A program made the translations under genes and the position numbers. Below the pieces are notes generated by a model that saw only the letters and a list, made by a program, of their open reading frames with translations, was not told the DNA's origin and did no database searches. A DNA stretch of 64,000 bases from an uncultured Lachnospiraceae bacterium (lineage in GTDB: Bacteria > Bacillota > Clostridia > Lachnospirales > Lachnospiraceae): the NCBI GenBank assembly GCA_902796595.1, contig CADBPM010000026.1, forward strand, positions 29,821 to 93,820, read 5' to 3'. Below are positions 47,074 through 55,467 of the stretch, in pieces (within the stretch, counting starts at the first letter, position 1; every line of letters starts with the position of its first letter).

Positions 47074-47102
47074 TTGCTCTTTACAGACCAAGGTAGTAAA
47101 AT
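47074..47102 (+). promoter_or_regulatory. Candidate promoter of the ABC-F gene
   Basis: TTGCTC and TAAAAT with a 17-base spacer. It would give a leader of about 170 nt. Confidence 0.4.
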
Positions 47103-47223
47103 AAAAAGGATTGTGTCTATAACTGTAACTGTTTCAACGTACAGACAGCCTTATCAGACAGGCAAAGCTCTGTACTGTGAATAAAACTATAAAGAAAAGT
47201 TCGAAATATAATTTCAAACTTTC

Positions 47224-47275
47224 ATCGGTGCTGCTGCAGGCACAGCACCGATTGGCACCATGCCTGCGGCAAGGC
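47224..47275 (+). promoter_or_regulatory. Structured leader before the ABC-F start
   Basis: A perfect 10-bp hairpin ATCGGTGCTG/CAGCACCGAT (47224-47233 with 47243-47252). Its loop (GCAGGCA, 47236-47242) is complementary to TGCCTGC at 47261-47267, and GCCT (47262-47265) can pair with AGGC (47272-47275), which contains the AAGG ribosome binding site. These pairings compete, as in a translation attenuator. Confidence 0.45.
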
Positions 47276-47281
47276 GCATAC

Positions 47282-49231
47282 ATGATACTTTCAGTAAGTA
47301 ATGTTTCAAAAGAGTTTGTAACCGGACCGGTTCTTAAGTCCGTTTCATTTCATGTAAATGAACATGAACATGTAGCTATCGTCGGCGTGAATGGAGCCGG
47401 CAAATCCACTCTCCTTAAAATAATCATGGGAGAAGAAAACGCAGATGAGGGCATCGTAACCTTTTCAAAAGATACAACTACCGGTTATCTTGCTCAGAAC
47501 CCAGCCCTCGATTCAACCGATTCTATCTACAACATAATGATGGAGACTAAAAAGGATGTAATAGAACTTGAACACACCATGCACGACATGGAAAAGCAGA
47601 TGAAGGCAGCCTCAGGGGAAGCTCTTACCAAGCTTTACGACGATTACGCCAAAGTGACCCATGCCTTCGAGCAGGCAAACGGTTACGCCGTAAAAAGTCA
47701 GGTAACCGGAATATTAAAGGGTCTTGGCTTTTCCGAGGAGGAATTTGACACACCTGTAAATACTCTTTCCGGAGGTCAGAAAACAAGAGTTTATCTCGGC
47801 CGCATTCTTCTTGCAGAACCAGATATCATTTTCCTCGACGAGCCTACAAACCACCTCGACATGTCCTCGATAGAATGGCTCGAAGGCTACCTTCGCGGTT
47901 ACAAAGGGGCTGTTGTGATCGTAGCGCATGACAGGTATTTCCTCGACCGCGTAGCAGACAAGGTCGTTGAAATAGATATGGGACACGCTGAAACTTTTAT
48001 AGGAAACTATTCCACCTACGCCGTTAAAAAACGTGCCGAAAGAGAAGCAAGAATAAAAGCTTACCTTAATCAGCAGCGTGAAATAGCTCATCAGGAAGCA
48101 GTTATCGAAAAGCTCAAATCTTTCAACCGGGAAAAGAGTATCAAGCGTGCTGAAAGTCGTGAAAAGATGCTCGATAAGGTAGAACGCCTTGAAAAGCCTG
48201 TTGAAATAGATGACCGCATGAAGATAGAACTCACTCCACATGTTCAAAGTGGAAATGATGTCCTTACAGTTACAGGTCTTTCAAAAAGCTTCGATGGCAA
48301 GCACTTATTTGATAATATAGATTTTGAAATAAAGCGCGGCGAAAGAGTTGCCATAATAGGAAACAACGGTACTGGGAAAACAACCATTTTAAAAATAATA
48401 AACGGCCTTCTGCCTCAGGATTCAGGTGAAATAGAACTTGGCGCCAAGGTAATGATCGGTTACTACGATCAGGAACACCAGGTGCTTGACCACTCAAAGA
48501 CTCTCTTCGACGAGCTTCAGGACACCTATCCTTATCTTAACAACACAGAGATAAGAAATGTTCTTGCTGCCTTTCTTTTCACCGGAGATGATGTCTTTAA
48601 GCTTATCCGCGACCTGTCTGGTGGCGAAAGAGGTCGTGTTTCACTCGCAAAGCTTATGCTCTCCGAGGCAAACTTCCTTATCCTCGATGAGCCTACAAAC
48701 CACCTCGATGTTACAAGTAAGGAAATCCTTGAGGAGGCACTGAACACCTACACAGGCACAGTTCTTTATGTAAGCCACGACAGATACTTTATAAATCAGA
48801 CTGCAACAAGGATCCTTGACCTCACAGATGGAAAACTTCTTAATTATATAGGTAATTATGACTATTACCTTGAAAAGAAGCAGTATATCGAGGCAGCTGC
48901 AGGAATAAGTGCACAGGAGACAGGAAAAGGGATAATGGGTGTAGATCCCGCCACCAAAAAAGACGCAGGCGAAAACATTTCAACCGGAAGGCTTTCCTAC
49001 GAAGAACAGAAGGCAATCGAGCGCGAAAGGCGTAAAAAGGAAAATGCCCTTAAGGCCTGTGAAAGTGAGATAGCAAAGCTTGAAGCTCGTGAAAGTGAGA
49101 TAGACACTCTCCTCTCAGACCCTGCCCTTGGCACAGATCTTCCAAAGCTTACCGAGCTGACCAAAGAAAAGACTGCAATAGACAAAAAACTTGAAAAACT
49201 CATGGAGCAGTGGGAGGAGCTTTCAGAATGA
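47282..49231 (+). CDS. ABC-F family ATPase
   Basis: About 649 aa with two ATPase domains and no membrane spans. Domain 1 has Walker A GVNGAGKST and signature LSGGQKTR, and domain 2 has Walker A GNNGTGKTT and signature LSGGERGR; between them is the P-site tRNA interaction linker (about 240-310). A charged coiled coil forms the last 70 residues. This is the YdiF/Uup-like layout; members act on the ribosomal E site and some give antibiotic resistance. ATG 47282 is chosen from the family start (MILSVSNVSKEF). The next gene overlaps by ATGA. Confidence 0.93.
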   Translation: MILSVSNVSKEFVTGPVLKSVSFHVNEHEHVAIVGVNGAGKSTLLKIIMGEENADEGIVTFSKDTTTGYLAQNPALDSTDSIYNIMMETKKDVIELEHTMHDMEKQMKAASGEALTKLYDDYAKVTHAFEQANGYAVKSQVTGILKGLGFSEEEFDTPVNTLSGGQKTRVYLGRILLAEPDIIFLDEPTNHLDMSSIEWLEGYLRGYKGAVVIVAHDRYFLDRVADKVVEIDMGHAETFIGNYSTYAVKKRAEREARIKAYLNQQREIAHQEAVIEKLKSFNREKSIKRAESREKMLDKVERLEKPVEIDDRMKIELTPHVQSGNDVLTVTGLSKSFDGKHLFDNIDFEIKRGERVAIIGNNGTGKTTILKIINGLLPQDSGEIELGAKVMIGYYDQEHQVLDHSKTLFDELQDTYPYLNNTEIRNVLAAFLFTGDDVFKLIRDLSGGERGRVSLAKLMLSEANFLILDEPTNHLDVTSKEILEEALNTYTGTVLYVSHDRYFINQTATRILDLTDGKLLNYIGNYDYYLEKKQYIEAAAGISAQETGKGIMGVDPATKKDAGENISTGRLSYEEQKAIERERRKKENALKACESEIAKLEARESEIDTLLSDPALGTDLPKLTELTKEKTAIDKKLEKLMEQWEELSE

Positions 49232-49794
49232 ATTACAGGGTGATAACCAAGAAATGGGATGTGCAATCTCCCGCCCTTGTTCACGAGATAATCTCCCCTG
49301 TAACAAAGGACAGGCTTTACCCCTCTGTATTTGGATCCTTTACCTTAAAAGGCAGTCCTCTGGTTGAAATGAGCATTACAGACGAAACTATTTACAAAGA
49401 ATTTAGAGCTGCATCAAAAGATTTTCCAAAAGAAACCTGTTTTTTGATCGTTCTTCCATCCCATTTATCAGAGAAAGAAGTAGTTGAAAAAAAACGGGAG
49501 CTTTCATGCGAGGCTCAAAGGATCGTAGATAAAATATCTCAGATCACAGGAACAGAAAAAGCCTTAGAAATAGAAAGAAGTCTAAAAGAAGAACTTATCC
49601 CTGCGCTTACAGATGAATATAACTTTTCTGTAACTGAACAGAATGATCTTTATGAGCTTTTATTTTACGCAAAGACTTTAAATATAGACATGCAGGGCCT
49701 TATAGACGAAGGAAAGAAGTTTGTCAATCCTGTACACAAGGGAAAATTAGCCAGAAAGGAATTTATAGATGGCATTAGAAGATATCTTGTCTAA
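49228..49794 (+). CDS. Unknown protein paired with a SplB-like radical SAM gene
   Basis: 188 aa, no signal or membrane span, alpha/beta N terminus and helical C-terminal half rich in Glu and Lys. I do not recognise the family. The start overlaps the ABC-F stop codon (ATGA) and its end overlaps the radical SAM gene by 26 nt, so the three genes are translationally coupled. It may be a partner or regulator of the radical SAM enzyme. It contains the word GGTTGAAATG (49362-49371) coding VEM. Confidence 0.75.
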   Translation: MNYRVITKKWDVQSPALVHEIISPVTKDRLYPSVFGSFTLKGSPLVEMSITDETIYKEFRAASKDFPKETCFLIVLPSHLSEKEVVEKKRELSCEAQRIVDKISQITGTEKALEIERSLKEELIPALTDEYNFSVTEQNDLYELLFYAKTLNIDMQGLIDEGKKFVNPVHKGKLARKEFIDGIRRYLV

Positions 49795-50794
49795 GCCTTT
49801 TTCGCACATATATATAGAAGAAGATGCGAGGAATGACGATACAACAAAGGCAATACTTGCCCACTTCCCTTATGCCGTTCAGATTCCTATAAGGCATTAT
49901 AAGGATGTATTCACCCCAGCCGGTCAGAATATCGTTTTACAAAAAAAGATTCCTTCTCTTATCCTTGCAAAAAAAGCAGGCAGGCTCGTGTACAAGGGCG
50001 CTCCTGTCTGTCAGGATTTCGGAAATGAATGGTTTTATTACACTTCAAGCATAATGAACTGCTGCTATGACTGTGAATACTGCTACCTGCAAGGCATGTA
50101 TCCGAGTGCAGATATAGTTATATTTACAAATATCACAGATATCTTTACTGAAGTAGATGAATTATTAAAAGAGCACCCCGTATATCTTTGTATCTCTTAC
50201 GATACTGACCTTTTAGGGCTTGAAGGTCTTACAGGATATGTAAAGAAATGGATCGAATTTGTGAGTCCTCGCCCGAACCTTTTAGTTGAATGCCGTACCA
50301 AAAGTGCCGGAAGCAGTATACTGAAAAAATATATAGACGAAGGACTAAAAATTCCCGAAAACTTTATAATGGCGTGGACCTTATCTCCGGACAAGATCAG
50401 TGCAAATTACGAACATGGCACACCTTCCCTTTCCATGAGATTTAACGCTTTAAAGGAGTGTACAGACCTTGGCATTTCAACGAGAATCTGCTTCGATCCA
50501 ATTTTGCTTGTACAGGATTGGGAAAAGAATTATGAAAGGCTCATAGATGAAACCTTCAGCAAGATAAACCCTGACAAAATAAGGGATGTCAGCTGCGGTG
50601 CATTTCGCGTAAGCAAGGGCTATTTATTGAAAATGAGAAAGCGCCGCCCCCTCTCATCTGTCACAAGATTTCCTTATATGAATGAAAACGGGACCTGCTC
50701 CTATGGAAGTAAAAAAGATGCTGAGATCATCGAGTATATGACAAAGCTTCTTTTAAGATACATAGATAAAGATAAGATATTTATATGGAAATAG
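49769..50794 (+). CDS. Spore photoproduct lyase-like radical SAM protein
   Basis: 341 aa. The iron-sulfur motif is CX3CX2C in NCCYDCEYCYLQG near residues 92-101, followed by the GMYPS and LVECRTKS segments seen in spore photoproduct lyase (SplB) relatives. SplB reverses the thymine dimer found in spore DNA. This could be a true SplB or a homologue with another substrate; the coupling to an unknown small protein and an ABC-F gene rather than to splA leaves this open. Confidence 0.8.
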   Translation: MALEDILSKPFSHIYIEEDARNDDTTKAILAHFPYAVQIPIRHYKDVFTPAGQNIVLQKKIPSLILAKKAGRLVYKGAPVCQDFGNEWFYYTSSIMNCCYDCEYCYLQGMYPSADIVIFTNITDIFTEVDELLKEHPVYLCISYDTDLLGLEGLTGYVKKWIEFVSPRPNLLVECRTKSAGSSILKKYIDEGLKIPENFIMAWTLSPDKISANYEHGTPSLSMRFNALKECTDLGISTRICFDPILLVQDWEKNYERLIDETFSKINPDKIRDVSCGAFRVSKGYLLKMRKRRPLSSVTRFPYMNENGTCSYGSKKDAEIIEYMTKLLLRYIDKDKIFIWK

Positions 50795-50825
50795 TGCACT
50801 AAGTATCAAAATTTACTCCAGTACA

Positions 50826-50857
50826 AAAACTCCCCATGTTAAAACATGGGGAGTTTT
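50826..50857. terminator. Bidirectional terminator between radical SAM gene and asnB
   Basis: 15-bp perfect stem AAAACTCCCCATGTT / AACATGGGGAGTTTT with a 2-base minimal loop, serving two convergent genes. Confidence 0.92.
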
Positions 50858-50870
50858 GATAAAGTACACA

Positions 50871-52739
50871 TTATTCTGCAAGTACACTCTTTACTTCATT
50901 CCTCCAGAACTCATCATACCAGAGGATAAGGCTGTATACAGTCCATACTCTTGTCATATCCTTGTGAACACCGCTCTTGTGGTCATCAATAAGTTTATTT
51001 ATCTCATCTCTCTTAAAGAAAAGATCAGCCGTACTTGAATTAAAAGCCTCTTTAACCTGATCATAGTACTTATCTTCACAAAGCCAGTCTGAAAGAGGTA
51101 CAGGAAAGCCCAGTTTCTTTCTTTCCGCATTCTTTTCAGGAAGCTGTCTCATTGCAGCCCCCCTTAAGGCAACCTTTGTAGTCTCTCCGCTTATTCTGTA
51201 CTTTGTAGGGATCTTCACAGCAAGCTCAAGCATCCTCTTGTCAAGGAACGGAACACGAAGTTCAAGTGAATTTGCCATGCTCATACGGTCTGCCTTCTGA
51301 AGGATATCATACTGCATCCATGTATTTATATCTGCATACTGAAGACTTGTAACCTCATCAAGGTGGCTCGTTTCATCAAAATACTTCTTTGTGTAGTCAG
51401 CCGGGTCAACACTTCTTATGCTGTCAAGAAGATACCTGTCGCGGTCCTTACCATAATGGAAGACATAATTATTGCGCATATATCTCTGGTAAGGCTTCAT
51501 AGCACCGCGGATAAGGAAGTTGTGTCCCTTTATATCCGGGAACTTCCTTGCAACTGCTGCCCCCGCCTTCCTTAATGGAAGTGGGATCTTCGAGTAGTCC
51601 ATAAAATGACCGCCCTGCAGATACATAGGATATCCGCCAAAAAGCTCATCTGCACCCTCTCCGGAAAGCACTGCCTTAACATACTTTCTTGCATTTTGTG
51701 CAAGGAAGAAGAGCGGCACCTCAGAAGGGTTCGGAAGCGGCTCATCCATGTAGTACTGAATCTTGGCAGCCCAGTCAAAATAGTCATCTGCAGAAACAAG
51801 GTTGCTTATATTTTCAACACCAATTGCCTTCGAAAATTCTTTAGCATAAGGAAGCTCACTGTACTTCTTCTCCTCATAACCTACAGAGAAGCTGTTTACA
51901 TCCTTCATCACCTTGCTTACTTCTTTAAGGGTGTAGCTTGAATCCACACCGGAAGAAAGAAAACATCCAACCTTTACATCCGCAAATTTATGCACCTTTA
52001 CAGACTCTGTAAAGGTCTCCTGAATAAGGTCTTCCCATTCTTCAAGACTCTTTGACTGATCAGGCTCATACTTTATAGAATAATAACGCTTTACTGAGAG
52101 CGAACCATTTTCATACTCAAAATAATGGGCAGCAGGAAGCTTGTATACATTCTTAAAAAGGGTCTCATCGCATGGAACATACTCAAAACTCATATAATCA
52201 GGTATACGATCAAAATTAACTTCCTTTTCAAATGCAGGATGCTCAAGGAATGACTTTATTTCTGACCCGAACATAAATTCGCCCTTTTTCTGATAATAGT
52301 AAAAAGGCTTTATCCCAAAAATATCACGCGCGCCAAAAAGCTTCTTTGTCTTCTTATCAAATATAACAAATGCAAACATTCCACGAAGACGGTCGAGCAT
52401 GTCCTTGCCCCACTCTTCATAACCATGTACAAGAACCTCTGTATCCGCCTTTGTTGCAAATACATGTCCCTTGCTTATGAGCTCATCTCTCAATTCGCGG
52501 AAATTATATATTTCACCATTAAAAACTACTATAAGAGTGCCATCCTCATTTTTCATCGGCTGGACGCCACCCTTAAGATCTATAAGAGAAAGTCTTCTGA
52601 AGCAGACTGCATAGTCGTCATCAGCATAAATCTGCTCATCATCAGGGCCCCTATGAGCAATACGTCTTCCCATAGCCCTTGCTATTCTTTCGTTATCTCT
52701 TTTTTCGGAATCAGGTATAAATCCTGCAAAACCACACAT
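50871..52739 (-). CDS. asnB: Asparagine synthase (glutamine-hydrolysing)
   Basis: 622 aa. N-terminal class II glutaminase with Cys2 nucleophile (MCGFAGF) and RRLSLIDLKGG, C-terminal synthetase with the PP-loop SSGVDSSY near residue 265 and GEGADELFGGYPMY. It makes Asn from Asp, Gln and ATP. Similar proteins also amidate cell-envelope components, but nothing here points that way. Own promoter at 52831-52859. Confidence 0.95.
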   Translation of the reverse strand: MCGFAGFIPDSEKRDNERIARAMGRRIAHRGPDDEQIYADDDYAVCFRRLSLIDLKGGVQPMKNEDGTLIVVFNGEIYNFRELRDELISKGHVFATKADTEVLVHGYEEWGKDMLDRLRGMFAFVIFDKKTKKLFGARDIFGIKPFYYYQKKGEFMFGSEIKSFLEHPAFEKEVNFDRIPDYMSFEYVPCDETLFKNVYKLPAAHYFEYENGSLSVKRYYSIKYEPDQSKSLEEWEDLIQETFTESVKVHKFADVKVGCFLSSGVDSSYTLKEVSKVMKDVNSFSVGYEEKKYSELPYAKEFSKAIGVENISNLVSADDYFDWAAKIQYYMDEPLPNPSEVPLFFLAQNARKYVKAVLSGEGADELFGGYPMYLQGGHFMDYSKIPLPLRKAGAAVARKFPDIKGHNFLIRGAMKPYQRYMRNNYVFHYGKDRDRYLLDSIRSVDPADYTKKYFDETSHLDEVTSLQYADINTWMQYDILQKADRMSMANSLELRVPFLDKRMLELAVKIPTKYRISGETTKVALRGAAMRQLPEKNAERKKLGFPVPLSDWLCEDKYYDQVKEAFNSSTADLFFKRDEINKLIDDHKSGVHKDMTRVWTVYSLILWYDEFWRNEVKSVLAE

Positions 52740-52757
52740 ATATAAAGTCTCCTAATC

Positions 52758-52804
52758 TATAGTAAGCGAAGAAAATAATTGCGGATAAAGTTTGCTCTAT
52801 CCAG
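52758..52804 (-). repeat. Dispersed palindromic repeat, family C, copy 2
   Basis: Matches 35040-35086 at 43 of 47 positions, opposite strand. It lies in the asnB leader, where the hairpin GGATAGAGCAAACTTTATCC with G-T wobbles would be transcribed. Confidence 0.75.
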
Positions 52805-52830
52805 TCCCGAAACTCCCTTTGCCATAGTAA

Positions 52831-52859
52831 AGTATAATGCCATAAAGAAGAAAAAGCAA
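52831..52859 (-). promoter_or_regulatory. Sigma-A promoter of asnB
   Basis: TTGCTT and TATACT with a 17-base spacer. The divergent flippase promoter starts 7 bases further on. Confidence 0.7.
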
Positions 52860-52865
52860 GCCAGA

Positions 52866-52894
52866 TAGACAATCTTCATGAAAAGCGTTATAAT
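52866..52894 (+). promoter_or_regulatory. Sigma-A promoter of the flippase gene
   Basis: TAGACA and perfect TATAAT with a 17-base spacer, back to back with the asnB promoter. Confidence 0.7.
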
Positions 52895-52937
52895 AATAAT
52901 GATATTTTGAATTTTAGCTATTTTTAAGTGAGGTAAC

Positions 52938-54572
52938 ATGTCAACAAGATCAGTTCCAAGAAGGCGAGCCCGCAGTTTTATCATACAGGGAAGTATTCTC
53001 GCCTTTGCTTCAATACTTGTAAGGCTTATAGGTCTCATCTACCGTATCCCTATGACCCGTATCCTTGGTGATGAGGGCATGGGCTATTATGGTTATGCCT
53101 TTGAGGTTTACAATCTTTGCTTTATCATTTCTTCATACGGTATGCCAATGGCTGTCAGCAAACTTGTCGCCGGCTATACAGCCAAAAGAGAATATCGCAG
53201 CGGTTATTATACTTTTATCGGCGCTCTTATCGTTGCCTCCATCACAGGCGGTTTCCTGTCACTGGCAGTTTATTTTGGAGCCGGATTTATTTCCTCAAAT
53301 CTCCTTGCCAATGCAACAATAGCAATACCACTAAAAGTTCTTGCACCAACCATATTCATATCCTCCATACTTGGCGTTGTCAGAGGTTTTTTTCAGGGAA
53401 AGGGAACAATGGTTCCTACTGCAGTTTCCCAGCTTCTTGAACAGATCGTAAATGGTATAGTTTCCGTTGTTGCAGCTTATTACCTTGAAAAGGCACACAG
53501 TGTATCTCCGGATATTTCAGCCTATGGAGCAGCCGGCGGAGTTACCGGTACAGGTATGGGTGCTTTCTTCGGACTTGTATTTTTGGTTTTCCTGCTTGTA
53601 GTAAACCTGCCAATGTTCCAGCGACAGGTAGTACACGACAACCACAGGAAAGAAGCCATGAGTGACCTTGTTAAAATGCTTCTTGCAACAGTCGTACCTG
53701 TAATGTTAAGTCAGGTTCTGGTGCGCAGCAACGGCATAATAGCAATGACACTTTTCAACCATATCACAAAGCAGAAAAAACTGTCTCCTTCAGCAAGTAC
53801 CTCTCTTTACGGTATTTACGAAAGTAAATATCTCCTTCTCATGAATATCGTTACCGGTATTACAAGTGCGATCACAACGGCTATGATTCCTTCCATTGTG
53901 GCGGCACATGAGACCGGAGATAAGATTGCAGTTGAAAGCAAGGCTAATATTGCACTTAAGTTTAATCTTTTGATCGCCATACCATGTACATTCGGGTTTG
54001 CCTTCTTAGGTCGCCCTATCGTAAGGCTTCTCTTTGGAGACAATTCTCCTATCATAAGAAGTACCATGTTTCTTGGTGCTGCCGCCTGCACACTGTACAC
54101 CTTATCAGTGCTTTTCAACACGATAATACAGAGTACCTATAAGATGATGATACCTGTAAGGAACTCGGCAATTTCCATAGTAATAGATGTCATTGCTCTC
54201 TTCCTTATGCTGCAGTTTTCAGACAAGTATCTTTTCGCTCTAGTCATAGGAAATCTCATCCTTCCATTAGTAGTTATCGCTTTGGATATGATAACCTTGC
54301 GAAAAGACCTTCATATACGCTTTGAACTGGTACGTTCGTTGATAATACCAACTATCTCTTCTGTCATAATGTCAGTAGTAATGATAATCGTATATAAAGC
54401 TCTGGAATCTGCCCTGCACTATGCCATCGCGCTTATAGCCGCAATCTTTATAGCTATAGTGATATACTTCGTATGTGAACTGAAATTCGGTGGAATCACC
54501 GAAAAAGAGTTAAGAAGTGTTCCAAAAGGAACTGCTGTTATACACATAGCAAAAAAATTCAGATTGTTATGA
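52938..54572 (+). CDS. MurJ/SpoVB-type lipid flippase
   Basis: 544-aa polytopic protein of the MOP (multidrug/oligosaccharidyl-lipid/polysaccharide) superfamily with about 14 membrane spans. The start RRARSFIIQGSILAFASILVR and RIPMTRILGDEGMGYYGYAFEVYNLCF motif are those of SpoVB/YtgP/MurJ-like flippases, which move lipid II or polysaccharide precursors outward. Complete, with its own promoter and a convergent terminator. Confidence 0.9.
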   Translation: MSTRSVPRRRARSFIIQGSILAFASILVRLIGLIYRIPMTRILGDEGMGYYGYAFEVYNLCFIISSYGMPMAVSKLVAGYTAKREYRSGYYTFIGALIVASITGGFLSLAVYFGAGFISSNLLANATIAIPLKVLAPTIFISSILGVVRGFFQGKGTMVPTAVSQLLEQIVNGIVSVVAAYYLEKAHSVSPDISAYGAAGGVTGTGMGAFFGLVFLVFLLVVNLPMFQRQVVHDNHRKEAMSDLVKMLLATVVPVMLSQVLVRSNGIIAMTLFNHITKQKKLSPSASTSLYGIYESKYLLLMNIVTGITSAITTAMIPSIVAAHETGDKIAVESKANIALKFNLLIAIPCTFGFAFLGRPIVRLLFGDNSPIIRSTMFLGAAACTLYTLSVLFNTIIQSTYKMMIPVRNSAISIVIDVIALFLMLQFSDKYLFALVIGNLILPLVVIALDMITLRKDLHIRFELVRSLIIPTISSVIMSVVMIIVYKALESALHYAIALIAAIFIAIVIYFVCELKFGGITEKELRSVPKGTAVIHIAKKFRLL

Positions 54573-54582
54573 TCTACTAAAC

Positions 54583-54617
54583 AAAAGCGCTCACCTTGAT
54601 ATAAGGTGAGCGCTTTT
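54583..54617. terminator. Bidirectional terminator between flippase and HAD genes
   Basis: 15-bp perfect stem AAAAGCGCTCACCTT / AAGGTGAGCGCTTTT with a 5-base loop between convergent genes. Confidence 0.93.
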
Positions 54618-54618
54618 A

Positions 54619-55269
54619 TTATGCAATGTATTTTTCTACTTCCTTTAAGTCCTTTGCAACAGCATAGACAAGCTTTTTGGTCTCCTCATCAGGTTCAGTA
54701 AGATCAGGCACCATAATAACAGGAATACCGGCTCTGTGTGCAGAAAGGACTCCATTCGGTGAATCCTCAAGAGCAAGACACCTTTCAGGTGCAAGCCCAA
54801 GCCTGTCGCAGGCATAAAGATAAACATCCGGATCTGGCTTTCCATTTTCAACCATAGAACAGCTTATCATTTCATCAAAACTGCCGCAAAGCCCTACCTT
54901 TTCAAGATACTCTGTAGTCCTGTCAAGGGCGGTTGCTGTCGCCACAGCACACTTTATACCCTTTTCTTTAAGGAAAGAGAGAAGATGCTCCACATAAGGC
55001 TTCTTTTCAATAGGATGAGTTTTAAAATACTCTGCCATTATCTCTTTTCTTCGTTCACGTATCTTAAAATAATCGCAATCCTCTCCGTACATTTTCTTAA
55101 GAAGAGGCCCTGCATACTTTGCACTGTTGGAACGAAGCAAAAGCTGCTCCTCGTATGTCATGTTGTAGCCAAAGTCCTTTGCCGCAGCTATCCAGCAGAT
55201 ATTGTACACCTTTTCCGTATCAAGGATAAGTCCATCCATATCAAAAAGTACCGCATCTATTGAAAGCAT
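54619..55269 (-). CDS. HAD-family sugar phosphatase/phosphomutase-like protein
   Basis: 216 aa. Motif I DMDGLILDTE (nucleophile and acid Asp), motif II Thr in VATAT, motif III Lys in ENGKPDPDVY, and motif IV LALEDSPNG; a helical cap lies at about 18-85. This is the beta-phosphoglucomutase-like HAD group that dephosphorylates small sugars or nucleotides. The substrate is not predictable. Confidence 0.9.
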   Translation of the reverse strand: MLSIDAVLFDMDGLILDTEKVYNICWIAAAKDFGYNMTYEEQLLLRSNSAKYAGPLLKKMYGEDCDYFKIRERRKEIMAEYFKTHPIEKKPYVEHLLSFLKEKGIKCAVATATALDRTTEYLEKVGLCGSFDEMISCSMVENGKPDPDVYLYACDRLGLAPERCLALEDSPNGVLSAHRAGIPVIMVPDLTEPDEETKKLVYAVAKDLKEVEKYIA

Positions 55270-55366
55270 CTTTTTTCTCCTGTAATTATTTTTTTACATC
55301 GCTAACCATTAAAGTATACCCTTTAAAGCCCCCTCTTACAAGCCCTAAGTTTTATAGTTGCACCCC

Positions 55367-55394
55367 TTGCAAAACACTTAGATTATGTTAAAAT
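55367..55394 (+). promoter_or_regulatory. Candidate promoter of the anion transporter gene
   Basis: TTGCAA and TAAAAT with a 16-base spacer, about 70 bases before the ATG. Confidence 0.45.
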
Positions 55395-55467
55395 GTTCAA
55401 GTGTCGGTATCAACATTATTCATTTCGTTTGCGATGCCGCCTATCCTTATAAAAGTCGGAGATACCA

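Larger units (their letters stand above)
46848..47281. other. Divergent intergenic region between CE17-GH26 and the ABC-F gene
   Basis: No gene is accepted here. It holds the GH26 promoter and shared motif (46901-46941), a family B repeat (46963-47013), a short palindrome AATTGCC/GGCAATG near 47020-47038, a candidate ABC-F promoter (47074-47102) and a structured leader (47224-47275). A 36-codon in-frame extension of the ABC-F gene starts at 47177 but has no ribosome binding site and no resemblance to the family. Confidence 0.6.

Noticed and set aside
47177..47281. 36-residue N-terminal extension of the ABC-F protein
   Set aside because: It covers the structured leader, has no ribosome binding site, and family members start at MILSVSN-like sequence.
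52757..53038. 93-codon frame on the minus strand upstream of asnB
   Set aside because: It runs through both divergent promoters, the family C repeat and the start of the flippase gene, and has no ribosome binding site.
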